From Cavenderia fasciculata (lineage: Eukaryota > Evosea > Eumycetozoa > Acytosteliales > Cavenderiaceae): DNA of 64,000 bases. Of this stretch, positions 62,004-64,000 are shown piece after piece. The position numbers were made by a program, and so were the translations under genes. The notes under the pieces were generated by a model. It was not told the DNA's origin, did no database searches, and worked only from the letters and a program-made list of their open reading frames with translations. Every line of letters starts with the position of its first letter. Within the stretch, counting starts at the first letter, position 1. The stretch lies in the NCBI RefSeq assembly GCF_000203815.1, contig NW_004457723.1, positions 248,001 to 312,000 of the forward strand, in the 5' to 3' direction.

Positions 62004-64000
62004 ATGACAAACCCAGCTGTAAAAGTTGTTGGGGAAGGGATCAAGAAACAGACCTTTTACCTATTGGAATTTGATAGACATATCAAAGAACAAGAGGAAG
62101 CTATAGTCAATCTTCAAACAAAATTTCCTCTCAACTCACAAGGTAGAAGACAAAATATCATCCAAGCTCGGAATGAGATTCAAGTCACCTTGAAGAAACT
62201 GAATGTAGGACGAAAAGGGATCTCTTTGTGTTTGCAAGAATATACTCGTATTTCAAAAGCCTTGGCTTCCTTTATCGACCATTCACCTATCTCGAATGTC
62301 ACATTTAACGATGTAGCCAAAGAAATCAAACTATTAGAGGAAAGACTTAGAAATTTTGCCCGTGGTAGAGATGGTTGTAAAGATCAACAAAAGAAAATAT
62401 ATCTAAGTGCTAGGATTGCTATTATCACCCAATTGCTCAAATCTATTGATCTTGCTAAAAGATCCAGAGAGACCATCCCTAATCCATCTCCTTTATCCAA
62501 ACCACCAGTTCACCAGTCACCAGACCTCAGTCGTACACAGCCACCATCAGTAGTTCAAGTTCCAGCACCTGTCCAAGTTCCAGTCCAAGTGCAATTTACT
62601 CCTCGACCAATTTCAAATCAAGAAAAGGAAAAAGAAATAGTTAAAAAGATTGGAGACCTAGAGTTTTTTATGAAATCCACTAGAGATCATTTCAACTCTA
62701 CCAAACAATCCATCAGTCAAGAGGATAGACCACAGATTCTAAAAGAGTACTCTACCAAACTTTCTGTCAAAACAAATGAAGTGAAAAAATTACAAGCAGA
62801 GTTGTTGGTGCTTCGTGAAACTAGTTCACTTGTTAACAGCGAAGAGATAGATTATGTTAAATGTACACATAAAACTGTATGTATCAACTTACTTGCATAG
62901 TTTACAAACTATTCTGAAACTAACAATATATCTTATTTATAATAGTATGGTCAAATAGTTGATATCTTTTTAAAATGTCGACCACAAAGATTAACAAAAT
63001 TGGCACATCATATTGATCATCAATCATCAATTATTGATAATAATGATAGAACACACGATCAGTATAATAGTTTTATTGTACCTTTGATGTTTGAAGAATT
63101 GAAAGAACAGATTGTTAGCAAGATTACTGATAGTGGTGCTACTGTGAATGGTCATGACGGTCTATTGAACCTATTCAAGATTCAGTCAGTTGCTACTAAA
63201 GTAAAATCACTTACTGCTGACAGTACTGGTATGTTACTAGATTTTAATTACAAGGCTGAATCAAGAGACAAGGATCTGTACAAAGAAGATTTAGTATTGC
63301 TTCAAATCAATGCAAAGCCAACACCGTTGTATGTATTTGCTAAAGTCATTTCGGCACCTCTACCAACCGGTAAATCAGATCAATCTTGTAGAGTCTACAT
63401 CATCGATGAAGAGACATTGGCACCTCACACTACAGAGTTTATCGAAGCTCTAGCCAACCTACGTAAAACTAAAACAGAGTTTTATGTATCAAAGGTTGCC
63501 AACCTCATCACATTTGAAAGAGAATTAAAATCAATTAAACAATTTACATCACATCGATTATCAAAACTAGTTCTATCACCAAGAACTTTTATAGAAGATA
63601 GAAAGAATATGATTGTTAAAAAACAATCATTTATTATTCCATCTCATCTCGACCTTGGTAATCTCAATCCATCACAATTATCTGCAATTCAAAAATCAAT
63701 GATTCAAGATGAATTAACTTTAATTCAAGGTAAATATATATTTATAGAAATATAGAAATATTTATTTATAATTATTATTTGTATTAATTATTTCTCTTTA
63801 TTTTAATTATTTTTAAAAGGACCACCTGGAACAGGTAAAACAACTATTATATTAAATTTATTAAGAATATTTCATTCAATACTCGGAGAAAAGGAAACTA
63901 TTTTAGTTTGTGCACCAAGTAATACAGCAGTTGATGAAGTTGGGTTGAGATTGTTGGATGATGGATTGGGTCTTGGGTCAGAGACACCTGACATTGTTCG
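62004..64000 (+). CDS. UPF1/Sen1-like SF1 RNA helicase, copy 3, cut by right edge
   Basis: Three exons are visible: 62004-62876 (ATG, MTNPAVKVVGEG; coiled coil, Pro/Gln-rich linker, second coiled coil), 62946-63729 (accessory domain YGQIVDIFLKCRPQRLTKLA, DLVLLQ, VANLITFEREL, then the helicase Q-motif-like NPSQLSAIQKSM), and 63820 onward with Walker A GPPGTGKTT and motif Ia CAPSNTAVDE. The last visible intron is phase 1, splitting QG|PPGTGKT. This is the classic SF1 UPF1/SETX/IGHMBP2 order, so it is the likely parent of the N-terminal parts of copies 1 and 2. Motifs II-VI lie outside the window, as does any C-terminal nucleotidyltransferase. No damage is seen in the visible part. Confidence 0.85.

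Noticed and set aside
1-64000. Retroelements, viral copies or DNA transposons
   Set aside because: I found no reverse transcriptase, integrase, transposase or capsid-like frame and no terminal repeats.

Overview
The window reads as nuclear DNA of a dictyostelid social amoeba. Introns are short (about 50-110 bases), AT-rich and GT-AG, intergenic DNA is very AT-rich, and coding DNA carries runs of Asn, Gln and acidic residues. There are several FNIP-repeat proteins, FNIP-kinases and a CudA-type regulator, all families known from dictyostelids. Third codon positions are clearly richer in G+C than in Dictyostelium discoideum, so a group such as Cavenderia or Heterostelium is likelier; the species is inference.

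Layout: (1) 1-2630 (-), a FANCJ/BRIP1-type DEAH helicase cut by the left edge; 4278-5350 (+), a class II glutamine amidotransferase. (2) 5500-15324 (-), a chain of FNIP arrays and kinase-like domains that reads as one 18-exon gene of about 2,923 residues with four kinase-like modules; every intron phase is compatible. (3) 15581-16775 (+), a tandem pair of small proteins of unknown family. (4) 17421-18239 (-), a PHO80-type cyclin, then 5.3 kb with no convincing gene. (5) 23547-24884 (-), a four-span membrane protein, divergent from 25827-27284 (+), a CudA-like regulator. (6) 27349-28880 (-), a zinc-finger protein, divergent from 29299-32216 (+), a single-module FNIP-kinase. (7) 32844-34455 (+), a secreted GH39 glycosidase; 34821-34906 (-), a tRNA-Ala(CGC)-like gene with a decayed partial copy next to it. 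(8) 35291-36909 (-), an F-box-like FNIP protein; 37177-40263 (-), an ABCF ATPase; 40578-42630 (-), a divergent CCT chaperonin subunit; 42826-44662 (+), a decayed FNIP-kinase with most of its kinase gone. (9) 44730-45754 (-), a short-chain dehydrogenase; 45988-50229 (-), a full-size ABCB transporter. (10) 51970-54617 (+), an ankyrin-type protein; 54743-55045 (-), an orphan 3' exon. (11) 55302-64000 (+), three tandem relatives sharing a coiled-coil region and a UPF1/Sen1-like domain. The first two then continue into a Cid1-type nucleotidyltransferase, the third into an SF1 helicase core that runs off the right edge.

The two accessory systems stand out. The FNIP-kinase family shows module amplification (one gene with four kinase units), erosion of catalytic motifs in some modules, and loss of a kinase core elsewhere. 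The helicase/nucleotidyltransferase cluster looks like exon shuffling at a phase-1 intron, followed by a micro-inversion in copy 2 and loss of a catalytic Asp in copy 1. A helicase joined to a Cid1-like enzyme recalls the RNA-surveillance partnership of Hrr1 and Cid12 in fission yeast; that functional link is inference. All splice sites were predicted by eye from frame, phase and GT/AG.
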